Below are positions 21,127-32,559 of a stretch of DNA of 33,836 nucleotides, piece after piece. How positions within the stretch are numbered: the stretch's first letter is position 1; each line of letters begins with the position of its first letter. A program made the translations under genes and the position numbers. A model generated the notes under the pieces. That model saw only the letters and a list, made by a program, of their open reading frames with translations, was not told where the DNA came from and ran no database searches. The stretch comes from Pyropia haitanensis (Eukaryota; Rhodophyta; Bangiophyceae; Bangiales; Bangiaceae): assembly GCA_008729055.1 (NCBI GenBank), contig SDUX01000026.1, positions 1-33,836 of the forward strand, written 5' to 3'.

Positions 21127-23569
21127 AGTATGCGCGCCAATTCGCCGCCGGATGGTGTGCAGCATCGCTGTAGACGCAAAAGTGGGCAAAAGTGGGCAAA
21201 AGTGGGCAAAAGTGGGTAGGAAGTGGCAAGAAGTGGGCAAAAAGTGGGCAAAACAGGGGGCCAAATTGGGCACAATTGGGCAATTGGGGGCAAGAAGTTT
21301 CCAAAACTGCAAAGAAAATTGAGGCGAAAGTCGCCAGAAAGTGGTCCAACAGTGGCCACAAAGTGCGCCCCGCCACCCAAACTGTCCACTGCGCGTTCCG
21401 CCCGTCACACTGGCGTGGACGGTGTGAGGGCGGAACTTTTGTCGCCGACCGTCACACCTGGCTGTCGGGACCCCCACGTGGCGAAAACCATTCCACAAAA
21501 TTGACACGTGGAAACCGGCGCTCCACAAAACACTCGTTGCATCCAACGGACGCGCCAACGAACGGGTCGGCCAACCCCCATGCACGACGGTGCGGGTGGA
21601 ACCTCGGACGTCGAGCGGGCGGATGTATGGCTGGAATAAAGGATGCGAGCCAATTCGGCCGCCGGAGCGCGTGCTGCATTGCTGTACACGCGAAAGTGGG
21701 CAAAAGTGGGCAACAGTGGCCAAAAGTGGGTGAGACGCGGTCAACCACCCCATGCACGACCGTGGGGGTCGAACCTCGGACATGGAGCGGGCGGATCTAT
21801 GGCTGGAATGAAGTATGCGCGCCAATTCGGCCGCCGGATGGTGTGCAGCATCGCTGTAGACGCAAAAGTGGGCAAAAGTGGGCAAAAGTGGGCAAAAGTG
21901 GGTAGGAAGTGGGCAAGAAGTGGGCAAAAAGTGGGCAAACAGGGGGCCAAATTGGGACACAATTGGGCAATTGGGGGCAAGAAGTTTCCAAAACTGCAAA
22001 GAAAATTGAGACGAAAGTCGCCAGAAAGTGGTCCAACAGTGGCCACAAAGTGCGCCCCGCCACCCAAACTGTCCACTGCGCGTTCCGCCCGTCACACTGG
22101 CGTGGACGGTGTGAGGGCGGAACTTTTGTCGCCGACCGTCACACCTGGCTGTCGGGACCCCCACGTGGCGAAAACCATTCCACAAAATTGACACGTGGAA
22201 ACCGGCGCTCCACAAAACACTCGTTGCATCCAACGGACGCGCCAACGAACGGGTCGGCCAACCACCCATGCACGACGGTGCGGGTGGAACCTCGGACGTC
22301 GAGCGGGCGGATGTATGGCTGGAATAAAGGATGCGAGCCAATTCGGCCGCCGGAGCGCGTGCTGCATTGCTGTACACGCGAAAGTGGGCAAAAGTGGGCA
22401 ACAGTGGCCAAAAGTGGGTGAGACGCGGTCAACCACCCCATGCACGACCGTGGGGGTCGAACCTCGGACATGGAGCGGGCGGATCTATGGCTGGAATGAA
22501 GTATGCGCGCCAATTCGGCCGCCGGATGGTGTGCAGCATCGCTGTAGACGCAAAAGTGGGCAAAAGTGGGCAAAAGTGGGCAAAAGTGGGTAGGAAGTGG
22601 GCAAGAAGTGGGCAAAAAGTGGCAAACAGGGGGCCAAATTGGAGCACAATTGGGCAATTGGGGGCAAGAAGTTTCCAAAACTGCAAAGAAAATTGAGGCG
22701 AAAGTCGCCAGAAAGTGGTCCAACAGTGGCCACAAAGTGCGCCCCGCCACCCAAACTGTCCACTGCGCGTTCCGCCCGTCACACTGGCGTGGACGGTGTG
22801 AGGGCGGAACTTTTGTCGCCGACCGTCACACCTGGCTGTCGGGACCCCCACGTGGCGAAAACCATTCCACAAATTGACACGTGGAAACCGGCGCTCCACA
22901 AAACACTCGTTGCATCCAACGGACGCGCCAACGAACGGGTCGGCCAACCACCCCATGCACGACGGTGCGGGTGGAACCTCGGACGTCGAGCGGGCGGATG
23001 TATGGCTGGAATAAAGGATGCGAGCCAATTCGGCCGCCGGAGCGCGTGCTGCATTGCTGTACACGCGAAAGTGGGCAAAAGTGGGCAACAGTGGCCAAAA
23101 GTGGGTGAGACGCGGTCAACCACCCCATGCACGACCGTGGGGGTCGAACCTCGGACATGGAGCGGGCGGATCTATGGCTGGAATGAAGTATGCGCGCCAA
23201 TTCGGCCGCCGGATGGTGTGCAGCATCGCTGTAGACGCAAAAGTGGGCAAAAAGTGGGCAAAAGTGGGCAAAAGTGGGTAGGAAGTGGGCAAGAAGTGGG
23301 CAAAAAGTGGGCAAACAGGGGGCCAAATTGGGACACAATTGGGCAATTGGGGGCAAGAAGTTTCCAAAACTGCAAAGAAAATTGAGACGAAAGTCGCCAG
23401 AAAGTGGTCCAACAGTGGCCACAAAGTGCGCCCCGCCACCCAAACTGTCCACTGCGCGTTCCGCCCGTCACACTGGCGTGGACGGTGTGAGGGCGGAACT
23501 TTTGTCGCCGACCGTCACACCTGGCTGTCGGGACCCCACGTGGCGAAAACCATTCCACAAAATTGACAC

Positions 23570-24076
23570 GTGGAAACCGGCGCTCCACAAAACACTCGTT
23601 GCATCCAACGGACGCGCCAACGAACGGGTCGGCCAACCACCCCATGCACGACGGTGCGGGTGGAACCTCGGACGTCGAGCGGGCGGATGTATGGCTGGAA
23701 CGCCAATTCGGCCGCCGGAGGTGTGCGCATCGCTGTAGACGCAAAAGTGGGCAAAAGTGGGCAAAAGTGGGCAAAAGTGGGTAGGAAGTGGGCAAGAAGT
23801 GGGCAAAAAGTGGGCAAACAGGGGGCCAAATTGGAGCACAATTGGGCAATTGGGGGCAAGAAGTTTCCAAAAACTGCAAAGAAAATTGAGACGAAAGTCG
23901 CCAGAAAGTGGTCCAACAGTGGCCACAAAGTGCGCCCCGCCACCCAAACTGTCCACTGCGCGTTCCGCCCCGTCACACTGGCGTGGACGGTGTGAGGGCG
24001 GAACTTTTGTCGCCGACCGTCACACCTGGCTGTCGGGACCCCCACGTGGCGAAAAACCATTCCACAAAATTGACAC
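23570..24076 (+). repeat. 507-bp unit with fused A/B half-modules
   Basis: Half-module A is intact to TATGGCTGGAA (ending at 23700) and continues directly as CGCCAATTCGG of half-module B. This removes the rest of A and the start of B (about 183 bp relative to the reference). Two further single bases of B are missing just after (GGAGGTGTGC and GCGCATCGC). The breakpoints are 11 bp out of register with the 172-bp alignment of A and B, so either an 11-bp deletion accompanied a 172-bp exchange or the joining was not homologous. Confidence 0.88.
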
Positions 24077-24755
24077 GTGGAAACCGGCGCTCCACAAAAC
24101 ACTCGTTGCATCCAACGGACGCGCCAACGAACGGGTCGGCCAACCACCCCATGCACGACGGTGCGGGTGGAACCTCGGACGTCGAGCGGGCGGATGTATG
24201 GCTGGAATAAAGGATGCGAGCCAATTCGGCCGCCGGAGCGCGTGCTGCATTGCTGTACACGCGAAAGTGGGCAAAAGTGGGCAACAGTGGCCAAAAGTGG
24301 GTGAGACGCGGTCAACCACCCCATGCACGACCGTGGGGGTCGAACCTCGGACATGGAGCGGGCGGATCTATGGCTGGAATGAAGTATGCGCGCCAATTCG
24401 GCCGCCGGATGGTGTGCAGCATCGCTGTAGACGCAAAAAAAGTGGGCAAAAGTGGGCAAAAGTGGGTAGGAAGTGGGCAAGAAGTGGGCAAAAAGTGGGC
24501 AAACAGGGGGCCAAATTGGAACAATTGGGCAATTGGGGGCAAGAAGTTTCCAAAACTGCAAAGAAAATTGAGACGAAAGTCGCCAGAAAGTGTCCAACAG
24601 TGGCCACAAAGTGCGCCCCGCCACCCAAACTGTCCACTGCGCGTTCCGCCCGTCACACTGGCGTGGACGGTGTGAGGGCGGAACTTTTGTCGCCGACCGT
24701 CACACCTGGCTGTCGGGACCCCCACGTGGCGAAAACCATTCCACAAAATTGACAC
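24077..24755 (+). repeat. 679-bp unit with three instead of four 10-bp motifs
   Basis: At 24432-24470 the B tract reads GACGCAAAAAAAGTGGG followed by only two more regular copies before the GGGTAGG step, so one motif is lost and an A-run is lengthened. The spacer reads GGAACAATT and a GG pair is lost at AAGTGTCC (about 24590). Confidence 0.82.
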
Positions 24756-25443
24756 GTGGAAACCGGCGCTCCACAAAACACTCGTTGCATCCAACGGACG
24801 CGCCAACGAACGGGTCGGCCAACCACCCCATGCACGACGGTGCGGGTGGAACCTCGGACGTCGAGCGGGCGGATGTATGGCTGGAATAAAGGATGCGAGC
24901 CAATTCGGCCGCCGGAGCGCGTGCTGCATTGCTGTACACGCGAAAGTGGGCAAAAGTGGGCAACAGTGGCCAAAAGTGGGTGAGACGCGGTCAACCACCC
25001 CATGCACGACCGTGGGGGTCGAACCTCGGACATGGAGCGGGCGGATCTATGGCTGGAATGAAGTATGCGCGCCAATTCGGCCGCCGGATGGTGTGCAGCA
25101 TCGCTGTAGACGCAAAAGTGGGCAAAAGTGGGCAAAAGTGGGCAAAAGTGGGTAGGAAGTGGGCAAGAAGTGGGCAAAAAGTGGGCAAACAGGGGGCCAA
25201 ATTGGACACAATTGGGCAATTGGGGGCAAGAAGTTTCCAAAACTGCAAAGAAAATTGAGACGAAAGTCGCCAGAAAGTGGTCCAACAGTGGCCACAAAGT
25301 GCGCCCCGCCACCCAAACTGTCCACTGCGCGTTCCGCCCGTCACACTGGCGTGGACGGTGTGAGGGCGGAACTTTTGTCGCCGACCGTCACACCTGGCTG
25401 TCGGGACCCCCACGTGGCGAAAACCATTCCACAAAATTGACAC

Positions 25444-25959
25444 GTGGAAACCGGCGCTCCACAAAAACACTCGTTGCATCCAACGGACGCGCCAACGAAC
25501 GGGTCGGCCAACCACCCCATGCACGACGGTGCGGGTGGAACCTCGGACGTCGAGCGGGCGGATGTATGGCTGGAATAAGGATGCGAGCCAATTTCGGCCG
25601 CCGGATGGTGTGCAGCATCGCTGTAGACGCAAAAGTGGGCAAAAGTGGGCAAAAGTGGGCAAAAGTGGGTAGGAAGTGGGCAAGAAGTGGGCAAAAAGTG
25701 GGCAAACAGGGGGCCAAATTGGACACAATTGGGCAATTGGGGGCAAGAAGTTTCCAAAACTGCAAAGAAAATTGAGGCGAAAGTCGCCAGAAAGTGGTCC
25801 AACAGTGGCCACAAAGTGCGCCCGCCACCCAAACTGTCCACTGCGCGTTCCGCCCGTCACACTGGCGTGGACGGTGTGAGGGCGGAACTTTTGTCGCCGA
25901 CCGTCACACCTGGCTGTCGGGACCCCCACGTGGCGAAAACCATTCCACAAAATTGACAC
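25444..25959 (+). repeat. 516-bp unit, exact loss of one 172-bp half-module
   Basis: The interval is 688 - 172 = 516 bp. Sequence is A-type up to AAGGATGCGAG and B-type from GGATGGTGTGCAG onward. The switch falls within the stretch identical in A and B (GCCAATTCGGCCGCCGGA, here with one extra T, about 25587-25605). This is the expected product of unequal homologous exchange, or slippage, between the two half-modules. Confidence 0.9.
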
Positions 25960-28900
25960 GTGGAAACCGGCGCTCCACAAAACACTCGTTGCATCCAACG
26001 GACGCGCGCCAACGAACGGGTCGGCCAACCACCCCATGCACGACGGTGCGGGTGGAACCTCGGACGTCGAGCGGGCGGATGTATGGCTGGAATAAAGGAT
26101 GCGAGCCAATTCGGCCGCCGGAGCGCGTGCTGCATTGCTGTACACGCGAAAGTGGGCAAAAGTGGGCAACAGTGGCCAAAAGTGGGTGAGACGCGGTCAA
26201 CCACCCCATGCACGACCGTGGGGGTCGAACCTCGGACATGGAGCGGGCGGATCTATGGCTGGAATGAAGTATGCGCGCCAATTCGGCCGCCGGATGGTGT
26301 GCAGCATCGCTGTAGACGCAAAAGTGGGCAAAAAGTGGGCAAAAGTGGGCAAAAGTGGGTAGGAAGTGGGCAAGAAGTGGGCAAAAAGTGGGCAAACAGG
26401 GGGCCAAATTGGACACAATTGGGCAATTGGGGGCAAGAAGTTTCCAAAACTGCAAAGAAAATTGAGACGAAAGTCGCCAGAAAGTGGTCCAACAGTGGCC
26501 ACAAAGTGCGCCCCGCCACCCAAACTGTCCACTGCGCGTTCCGCCCGTCACACTGGCGTGGACGGTGTGAGGGCGGAACTTTTGTCGCCGACCGTCACAC
26601 CTGGCTGTCGGGACCCCCACGTGGCGAAAACCATTCCACAAAAATTGACACGTGGAAACCGGCGCTCCACAAAACACTCGTTGCATCCAACGGACGCGCC
26701 AACGAACGGGTCGGCCAACCACCCCATGCACGACGGTGCGGGTGGAACCTCGGACGTCGAGCGGGCGGATGTATGGCTGGAATAAAGGATGCGAGCCAAT
26801 TCGGCCGCCGGAGCGCGTGCTGCATTGCTGTACACGCGAAAGTGGGCAAAAGTGGGCAACAGTGGCCAAAAGTGGGTGAGACGCGGTCAACCACCCCATG
26901 CACGACCGTGGGGGTCGAACCTCGGACATGGAGCGGGCGGATCTATGGCTGGAATGAAGTATGCGCGCCAATTCGGCCGCCGGATGGTGTGCAGCATCGC
27001 TGTAGACGCAAAAGTGGGCAAAAGTGGGCAAAAGTGGGCAAAAGTGGGTAGGAAGTGGGCAAGAAGTGGGCAAAAAGTGGGCAAACAGGGGGCCAAATTG
27101 GGACACAATTGGGCAATTGGGGGCAAGAAGTTTCCAAAACTGCAAAGAAAATTGAGACGAAAGTCGCCAGAAAGTGGTCCAACAGTGGCCACAAAGTGCG
27201 CCCCGCCACCCAAACTGTCCACTGCGCGTTCCGCCCGTCACACTGGCGTGGACGGTGTGAGGGCGGAACTTTTGTCGCCGACCGTCACACCTGGCTGTCG
27301 GGACCCCCACGTGGCGAAAACCATTCCACAAAATTGACACGTGGAAACCGGCGCTCCACAAAACACTCGTTGCATCCAACGGACGCGCCAACGAACGGGT
27401 CGGCCAACCACCCCATGCACGACGGTGCGGGTGGAACCTCGGACGTCGAGCGGGCGGATGTATGGCTGGAATAAAGGATGCGAGCCAATTCGGCCGCCGG
27501 AGCGCGTGCTGCATTGCTGTACACGCGAAAGTGGGCAAAAGTGGGCAACAGTGGCCAAAAGTGGGTGAGACGCGGTCAACCACCCCATGCACGACCGTGG
27601 GGGTCGAACCTCGGACATGGAGCGGGCGGATCTATGGCTGGAATGAAGTATGCGCGCCAATTCGGCCGCCGGATGGTGTGCAGCATCGCTGTAGACGCAA
27701 AAGTGGGCAAAAGTGGGCAAAAGTGGGCAAAAGTGGGTAGGAAGTGGGCAAGAAGTGGGCAAAAAGTGGGCAAACAGGGGGCCAAATTGGGACACAATTG
27801 GGCAATTGGGGGCAAGAAGTTTCCAAAACTGCAAAGAAAATTGAGACGAAAAGTCGCCAGAAAGTGGTCCAACAGTGGCCACAAAGTGCGCCCCGCCACC
27901 CAAACTGTCCACTGCGCGTTCCGCCCGTCACACTGGCGTGGACGGTGTGAGGGCGGAACTTTTGTCGCCGACCGTCACACCTGGCTGTCGGGACCCCCAC
28001 GTGGCGAAAACCATTCCACAAAATTGACACGTGGAAACCGGCGCTCCACAAAACACTCGTTGCATCCAACGGACGCGCCAACGAACGGGTCGGCCAACCA
28101 CCCCATGCACGACGGTGCGGGTGGAACCTCGGACGTCGAGCGGGCGGATGTATGGCTGGAATAAGGATGCGAGCCAATTCGGCCGCCGGAGCGCGTGCTG
28201 CATTGCTGTACACGCGAAAGTGGGCAAAAGTGGGCAACAGTGGCCAAAAGTGGGTGAGACGCGGTCAACCACCCCATGCACGACCGTGGGGTCGAACCTC
28301 GGACATGGAGCGGGCGGATCTATGGCTGGAATGAAGTATGCGCGCCAATTCGGCCGCCGGATGGTGTGCAGCATCGCTGTAGACGCAAAAGTGGGCAAAA
28401 GTGGGCAAAAGTGGGCAAAAGTGGGTAGGAAGTGGGCAAGAAGTGGGCAAAAAGTGGGCAAACAGGGGGCCAAATTGGGCACAAATTGGGCAATTGGGGG
28501 CAAGAAGTTTCCAAAAACTGCAAAGAAAATTGAGGCGAAAGTCGCCAGAAAGTGGTCCAACAGTGGCCACAAAGTGCGCCCCGCCACCCAAACTGTCCAC
28601 TGCGCGTTCCGCCCGTCACACTGGCGTGGACGGTGTGAGGGCGGAACTTTTGTCGCCGACCGTCACACCTGGCTGTCGGGACCCCCACGTGGCGAAAACC
28701 ATTCCACAAAATTGACACGTGGAAACCGGCGCTCCACAAAACACTCGTTGCATCCAACGGACGCGCCAACGAACGGGTCGGCCAACCACCCATGCACGAC
28801 GGTGCGGGTGGAACCTCGGACGTCGAGCGGGCGGATGTATGGCTGGAATAAAGGATGCGAGCCAATTCGGCCGCCGGAGCGCGTGCTGCATTGCTGTACA

Positions 28901-31900
28901 CGCGAAAGTGGGCAAAAGTGGGCAACAGTGGCCAAAAGTGGGTGAGACGCGGTCAACCACCCCATGCACGACCGTGGGGGTCGAACCTCGGACATGGAGC
29001 GGGCGGATCTATGGCTGGAATGAAGTATGCGCGCCAATTCGGCCGCCGGATGGTGTGCAGCATCGCTGTAGACGCAAAAGTGGGCAAAAGTGGGCAAAAG
29101 TGGGCAAAAGTGGGTAGGAAGTGGGCAAGAAGTGGGCAAAAAGTGGGCAAACAGGGGGCCAAATTGGGACACAATTGGGCAATTGGGGGCAAGAAGTTTC
29201 CAAAACTGCAAAGAAAATTGAGACGAAAGTCGCCAGAAAGTGGTCCAACAGTGGCCACAAAGTGCGCCCCGCCACCCAAACTGTCCACTGCGCGTTCCGC
29301 CCGTCACACTGGCGTGGACGGTGTGAGGGCGGAACTTTTGTCGCCGACCGTCACACCTGGCTGTCGGGACCCCCACGTGGCGAAAACCATTCCACAAAAT
29401 TGACACGTGGAAACCGGCGCTCCACAAAACACTCGTTGCATCCAACGGACGCGCCAACGAACGGGTCGGCCAACCACCCCATGCACGACGGTGCGGGTGG
29501 AACCTCGGACGTCGAGCGGGCGGATGTATGGCTGGAATAAAGGATGCGAGCCAATTCGGCCGCCGGAGCGCGTGCTGCATTGCTGTACACGCGAAAGTGG
29601 GCAAAAGTGGGCAACAGTGGCCAAAAGTGGGTGAGACGCGGTCAACCACCCCATGCACGACCGTGGGGGTCGAACCTCGGACATGGAGCGGGCGGATCTA
29701 TGGCTGGAATGAAGTATGCGCGCCAATTCGGCCGCCGGATGGTGTGCAGCATCGCTGTAGACGCAAAAAGTGGGCAAAAGTGGGCAAAAGTGGGCAAAAG
29801 TGGGTAGGAAGTGGGCAAGAAGTGGGCAAAAAGTGGGCAAACAGGGGGCCAAATTGGGAACAATTGGGCAATTGGGGGCAAGAAGTTTCCAAAACTGCAA
29901 AGAAAATTGAGACGAAAGTCGCCAGAAAGTGGTCCAACAGTGGCCACAAAGTGCGCCCCGCCACCCAAACTGTCCACTGCGCGTTCCGCCCGTCACACTG
30001 GCGTGGACGGTGTGAGGGCGGAACTTTTGTCGCCGACCGTCACACCTGGCTGTCGGGACCCCCACGTGGCGAAAACCATTCCACAAAATTGACACGTGGA
30101 AACCGGCGCTCCACAAAACACTCGTTGCATCCAACGGACGCGCCAACGAACGGGTCGGCCAACCACCCCATGCACGACGGTGCGGGTGGAACCTCGGACG
30201 TCGAGCGGGCGGATGTATGGCTGGAATAAAGGATGCGAGCCAATTCGGCCGCCGGAGCGCGTGCTGCATTGCTGTACACGCGAAAGTGGGCAAAAGTGGG
30301 CAACAGTGGCCAAAAGTGGGTGAGACGCGGTCAACCACCCCATGCACGACCGTGGGGGTCGAACCTCGGACATGGAGCGGGCGGATCTATGGCTGGAATG
30401 AAGTATGCGCGCCAATTCGGCCGCCGGATGGTGTGCAGCATCGCTGTAGACGCAAAAGTGGGCAAAAGTGGGCAAAAGTGGGCAAAAGTGGGTAGGAAGT
30501 GGGCAAGAAGTGGGCAAAAAGTGGGCAAACAGGGGGCCAAATTGGACACAATTGGGCAATTGGGGGCAAGAAGTTTCCAAAACTGCAAAGAAAATTGAGA
30601 CGAAAGTCGCCAGAAAGTGGTCCAACAGTGGCCACAAAGTGCGCCCCGCCACCCAAACTGTCCACTGCGCGTTCCGCCCGTCACACTGGCGTGGACGGTG
30701 TGAGGGCGGAACTTTTGTCGCCGACCGTCACACCTGGCTGTCGGGACCCCCACGTGGCGAAAACCATTCCACAAAATTGACACGTGGAAACCGGCGCTCC
30801 ACAAAACACTCGTTGCATCCAACGGACGCGCCAACGAACGGGTCGGCCAACCACCCCATGCACGACGGTGCGGGTGGAACCTCGGACGTCGAGCGGGCGG
30901 ATGTATGGCTGGAATAAAGGATGCGAGCCAATTCGGCCGCCGGAGCGCGTGCTGCATTGCTGTACACGCGAAAGTGGGCAAAAGTGGGCAACAGTGGCCA
31001 AAAGTGGGTGAGACGCGGTCAACCACCCCATGCACGACCGTGGGGGTCGAACCTCGGACATGGAGCGGGCGGATCTATGGCTGGAATGAAGTATGCGCGC
31101 CAATTCGGCCGCCGGATGGTGTGCAGCATCGCTGTAGACGCAAAAGTGGGCAAAAGTGGGCAAAAGTGGGCAAAAGTGGGTAGGAAGTGGGCAAGAAGTG
31201 GGCAAAAAGTGGGCAAACAGGGGGCCAAATTGGAACACAATTGGGCAATTGGGGGCAAGAAGTTTCCAAAACTGCAAAGAAAATTGAGACGAAAGTCGCC
31301 AGAAAGTGGTCCAACAGTGGCCACAAAGTGCGCCCCGCCACCCAAACTGTCCACTGCGCGTTCCGCCCGTCACACTGGCGTGGACGGTGTGAGGGCGGAA
31401 CTTTTGTCGCCGACCGTCACACCTGGCTGTCGGGACCCCCACGTGGCGAAAACCATTCCACAAAATTGACACGTGGAAACCGGCGCTCCACAAAACACTC
31501 GTTGCATCCAACGGACGCGCCAACGAACGGGTCGGCCAACCACCCCATGCACGACGGTGCGGGTGGAACCTCGGACGTCGAGCGGGCGGATGTATGGCTG
31601 GAATAAAGGATGCGAGCCAATTCGGCCGCCGGAGCGCGTGCTGCATTGCTGTACACGCGAAAGTGGGCAAAAGTGGGCAACAGTGGCCAAAAGTGGGTGA
31701 GACGCGGTCAACCACCCCATGCACGACCGTGGGGTCGAACCTCGGACATGGAGCGGGCGGATCTATGGCTGGAATGAAGTATGCGCGCCAATTCGGCCGC
31801 CGGATGGTGTGCAGCATCGCTGTAGACGCAAAAGTGGGCAAAAGTGGGCAAAAGTGGGCAAAAGTGGGTAGGAAGTGGGCAAGAAGTGGGCAAAAAGTGG

Positions 31901-32559
31901 GCAAACAGGGGGCCAAATTGGAACACAATTGGGCAATTGGGGGCAAGAAGTTTCCAAAACTGCAAAGAAAATTGAGGCGAAAGTCGCCAGAAAGTGGTCC
32001 AACAGTGGCCACAAAGTGCGCCCCGCCACCCAAACTGTCCACTGCGCGTTCCGCCCGTCACACTGGCGTGGACGGTGTGAGGGCGGAACTTTTGTCGCCG
32101 ACCGTCACACCTGGCTGTCGGGACCCACGTGGGCGAAAACCATTCCACAAAATTGACACGTGGAAACCGGCGCTCCACAAAACACTCGTTGCATCCAACG
32201 GACGCGCCAACGAAACGGGTCGGCCAACCACCCCATGCACGACGGTGCGGGTGGAACCTCGGACGTCGAGCGGGCGGATGTATGGCTGGAATAAAGGATG
32301 CGAGCCAATTCGGCCGCCGGAGCGCGTGCTGCATTGCTGTACACGCGAAAGTGGGCAAAAAGTGGGCAACAGTGGCCAAAAGTGGGTGAGACGCGGTCAA
32401 CCACCCCATGCACGACCGTGGGGGTCGAACCTCGGACATGGAGCGGGCGGATCTATGGCTGGAATGAAGTATGCGCGCCAATTCGGCCGCCGGATGGTGT
32501 GCAGCATCGCTGTAGACGCAAAAGTGGGCAAAAGTGGGCAAAAGTGGGCAAAAGTGGGT

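Larger units (their letters stand above)
21127..32559 (+). repeat. Array block 4: canonical units after the gap
   Basis: Alleles by unit start: 20526 (across the gap) GGGCACA,g; 21508 G,a; 22195 GGAGCACA,g; 22881 G,a; 23570 GGAGCACA,a; 24077 GGAACAATT,a; 24756 S,a; 25444 S,g; 25960 S,a; 26652 G,a; 27341 G,a; 28031 GGGCACAAATT,g; 28719 G,a; 29407 GGGAACAATT,a; 30096 S,a; 30784 A,a; 31473 A,g. The G allele, absent from block 2, is common here and in block 1. Three shortened units cluster at 23570-25959. Confidence 0.85.

Noticed and set aside
19654..21219. Plus-strand open frame of 521 codons
   Set aside because: It crosses the 388 undetermined bases and consists otherwise of satellite sequence.
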